DNA of 64,000 nucleotides from CAYNHT01 sp964397485 (GTDB lineage Bacteria > Bacillota_I > Bacilli_A > RF39 > UBA660), in assembly GCA_964397485.1 (NCBI GenBank), contig CAYNHT010000001.1:124001-188000 (forward strand), given 5' to 3'. Below, in pieces: positions 62,133-64,000 of this stretch (positions are counted from its first letter, which is position 1; every line of letters starts with the position of its first letter). The translations under genes and the position numbers were made by a program. The notes under the pieces are model-generated. The model searched no databases. It was not told the origin of the DNA and saw only the letters and a program-made list of their open reading frames with translations.

Positions 62133-63431
62133 TTATGGATTTAATCTAGTTGGTCCTCGATAAATAAATGTTGCCTCTCTTATATTATCTATTTCAAAAA
62201 TTTGCATCATTAATCTAGCTAGGCCAAAACCTAAACCTCCATGTGGAGGGCATCCATATTTAAAGAAATCTAAATAAAATTCTAATTCTTTAGGATCAAT
62301 TTCTTTTTCAATGATTTGATTTTTTAGAATTTCATATCTATGTTCCCTTTGGGCTCCAGTTGTTATTTCTAATCCTTTATATAAAAGGTCAAAACTCATT
62401 GAATAACCATCTTCATCTTTCATATGATAAAAGGGTCTTGCTTCAAACGGCCATTTTGTTATAAAAACAAAATCACTATTGTATTTTTCTTTTACATATT
62501 TACAAATTAGTTCTTCTTCTTTTCTTTCTAAATCATCTTCTTTTTCAGATATATAATTATATTCTTCTTTAATTATTTTTTTACATTCTTCTAAAGTTAT
62601 ACGTGGAAATCGATTTGAAGCATCTGTTATATCAATTCCAAAAACTTTTTTCACTTCTTCTTTATGCTTTTCATTTAACTTAGAAAATGCATATCTTAAC
62701 CAATTTTCTTCCATATCCATAACATCTTCAACGCTATTTATCCATGATATTTCAGCATCAATCATTTGAATTTCTGCCGCATGGTATGAAGTATGAGAAT
62801 TTTCTGCCCTAAATGCGGGAGCTATTTCAAACACCTTATTAAATCCTGATGCCATTGCCATTTGTTTATAAAACTGAGGTGATTGAGATAAACAAGCAGG
62901 CTGTCCAAAGTAATCCAACTTGAATACTTCTGCCCCGCTTTCAGCAGATGCACCAGAAATTTTAGGAGAATTTATTTCAATAAAATCATTATTTACCCAA
63001 TATTCACGCATTGCTGCTAATAAAGTAGTTTGGCATCTGAAGAATAGATTATTATCTTCTCTTCGTAAATCTATAAAACGATAATCTAGTCTAGTTTCTC
63101 TTAATGATGCATCTTTTGTTTTAATGCTTATTGGTAACTCTGGTTCTGATACACTAGTTACAATAATACTATTTGGAATTAATTCCATTCCATTTAACTT
63201 TACTTTCTCGTTTTCTTTTAATAATCCAGTTACCTTAATAGTACTTTCTAAACTCAAAGATGAAACAATAGGAATTAAGTCCTTCATATTTTCATCTTCT
63301 TTTTCAATTGTAATTTGTAGTTTTTCACTACCATTTCTTATTACTAAAAATTGTACGTATTGTAAATCTCTAAGAGATTCAACAAAACCGCTTACAGTAA
63401 TTATTTTATTAAAATTTTCCTTAATGTTCAT
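62133..63431 (-). CDS. aspS: Aspartyl-tRNA synthetase, archaeal/nondiscriminating type
   Basis: 432 residues, class II synthetase. Bacterial AspRS is near 590 residues with an inserted GAD domain; this one lacks it and has the compact archaeal-type plan. N-terminal OB anticodon domain (about 1-100), motif 1 region (FIEINSPKISG), motif 2 (FRAENSHTSYHAAEIQM) and motif 3 (GGLGFGLARLMMQ), with ITTGAQREHRYE. Such enzymes often charge both tRNA-Asp and tRNA-Asn. An AsnRS identity is less likely, because of the ITTGAQRxH segment and its place after hisS. It overlaps hisS by 11 bases. Confidence 0.85.
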   Translation of the reverse strand: MNIKENFNKIITVSGFVESLRDLQYVQFLVIRNGSEKLQITIEKEDENMKDLIPIVSSLSLESTIKVTGLLKENEKVKLNGMELIPNSIIVTSVSEPELPISIKTKDASLRETRLDYRFIDLRREDNNLFFRCQTTLLAAMREYWVNNDFIEINSPKISGASAESGAEVFKLDYFGQPACLSQSPQFYKQMAMASGFNKVFEIAPAFRAENSHTSYHAAEIQMIDAEISWINSVEDVMDMEENWLRYAFSKLNEKHKEEVKKVFGIDITDASNRFPRITLEECKKIIKEEYNYISEKEDDLERKEEELICKYVKEKYNSDFVFITKWPFEARPFYHMKDEDGYSMSFDLLYKGLEITTGAQREHRYEILKNQIIEKEIDPKELEFYLDFFKYGCPPHGGLGFGLARLMMQIFEIDNIREATFIYRGPTRLNP

Positions 63432-64000
63432 CTACTTCTCCTACTTTCTCATCTAAAAAGTTTATAATATAACATCCGTCAATCTTATACTCTTCTTTTG
63501 TTAGATTATCCTTAATTGTTAATATGTCTTCTTTGGTTTCTTCTTCGCCAATAATAATAACGAATTTTGCTCCAAGTCTTTCACTTTGTTTGAAATTATT
63601 TTTGATATTGCGATCCATATAATCCATATCACAGTTAAATCCATTCATTCTTAAAGTTTGAACTAAGTTAAAGGCATATTCTTTTTCATTACTACTCATA
63701 GGAATTACATAAACGTCTAAACCTTGCTCATTTCCAATATTAATTTTTTCATATTCTAGTGCTGTAAGTAAACGTTCCATACCAAGGGCAAAACCAACTC
63801 CTGGTGTAGCAGGTCCACCAACATTTTCTACTAAGTTATTATAGCGTCCACCACCACATAAAACATTTTGACTTCCAAATCCTTCTACACTTGCTTCTAC
63901 TTCAAATACTGTATGAGTATAATAATCTAATCCTCTTACAATACTAGTATCTACAACAAATTCAATTTCTAAGGTTTTCAAATATTCTTGAACTTTTTGA
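63421..64000 (-). CDS. hisS: Histidyl-tRNA synthetase, C-terminal part (cut by window)
   Basis: About 193 residues up to the natural stop; the frame is open to the right edge. Motifs: SIVRGLDYYTHTVFE (histidine-binding), CGGGRYNNLV, motif 3 GVGFALGMERLL, and the C-terminal anticodon domain (VYVIPMSSNEKEYAFNL). It heads the hisS-aspS operon. Confidence 0.97.
   Translation of the reverse strand, partial: QKVQEYLKTLEIEFVVDTSIVRGLDYYTHTVFEVEASVEGFGSQNVLCGGGRYNNLVENVGGPATPGVGFALGMERLLTALEYEKINIGNEQGLDVYVIPMSSNEKEYAFNLVQTLRMNGFNCDMDYMDRNIKNNFKQSERLGAKFVIIIGEEETKEDILTIKDNLTKEEYKIDGCYIINFLDEKVGEVDEH

Noticed and set aside
1..64000. CRISPR array, tRNA, rRNA or transposase genes
   Set aside because: No regularly spaced direct repeats, cloverleaf-like sequence or transposase motif was found on reading both strands.

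Overview
The window is about 64 kb of AT-rich bacterial chromosome with densely packed genes on both strands. Many short bidirectional terminators separate the transcription units. Gene content and order point to a low-GC Gram-positive of the class Bacilli in the broad sense, near the Erysipelotrichia/Mollicutes side. The evidence is the blocks dnaG-rpoD-trmK with a YqfQ-like gene beside them, nusB-xseA-xseB-spoIVB, ylbL next to ylbJ, and hisS-aspS followed further on by a 6S-like RNA and tcdA. TGA is used as a stop codon (for example after the histidine kinase), so this is not the Mycoplasma code, although the SMC protein has the short Mycoplasma-like length of 981 residues. Sporulation-type genes (spoIIM, spoIVB, ylbJ, a YjcZ-like small protein) suggest an endospore former or a recent descendant of one. 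I cannot name the species. I saw no rRNA, tRNA, CRISPR array, insertion sequence or prophage.

Layout. 1-5.7 kb: a heterodimeric ABC exporter, then a DUF368/PopT lipid-carrier transporter next to undecaprenyl-pyrophosphate phosphatase. 5.7-12 kb: an ATP-grasp enzyme, a two-component system and a MacB/FtsX-type ABC transporter; the last two units share an 11-bp-spaced direct repeat before their promoters. 12-17 kb: an anchored extracellular protein, holA, a large pseudopilin with Ig-like domains, and rarA. 17-21.4 kb: xerD, a phosphohexomutase, an AlkD-like protein, dps, and a ZIP metal transporter. 21.4-27.9 kb: small proteins, mnmA, spoIIM, uncharacterised genes and spoIVB. 27.9-35 kb: xseB-xseA-nusB, mutS, ylbL and ylbJ. 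35-40.6 kb: a type IV pilus/type II secretion-like core (two pseudopilins, GspE/PilB ATPase, prepilin peptidase, and a GspF/PilC with a very long membrane extension). 40.7-46 kb: YqfQ-like gene, trmK, rpoD, dnaG, uvsE. 46-52 kb: a helical-repeat protein, comEC, comEA and a SEDS cell-wall polymerase. 52-64 kb: a YjcZ-like protein, def, an arylsulfotransferase-like protein, smc, tcdA, 6S-like RNA, ttcA, a pseudopilin carrying a seven-repeat propeller, an archaeal-type aspS and the end of hisS.

How it fits together. The most distinctive theme is a surface-filament and DNA-uptake system spread over several loci: two core minor pseudopilins, an ATPase, a prepilin peptidase, an enlarged platform protein, ComEA/ComEC, and two remote pseudopilins. 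The two remote pseudopilins share an N-terminal chassis of about 120 residues but carry different C-terminal cargo. A second theme is a small envelope-stress circuit in which the response regulator appears to control both its own promoter and the adjacent ABC transporter. Several genes fewer than 60 codons long, with good ribosome sites and terminators, are reported here.
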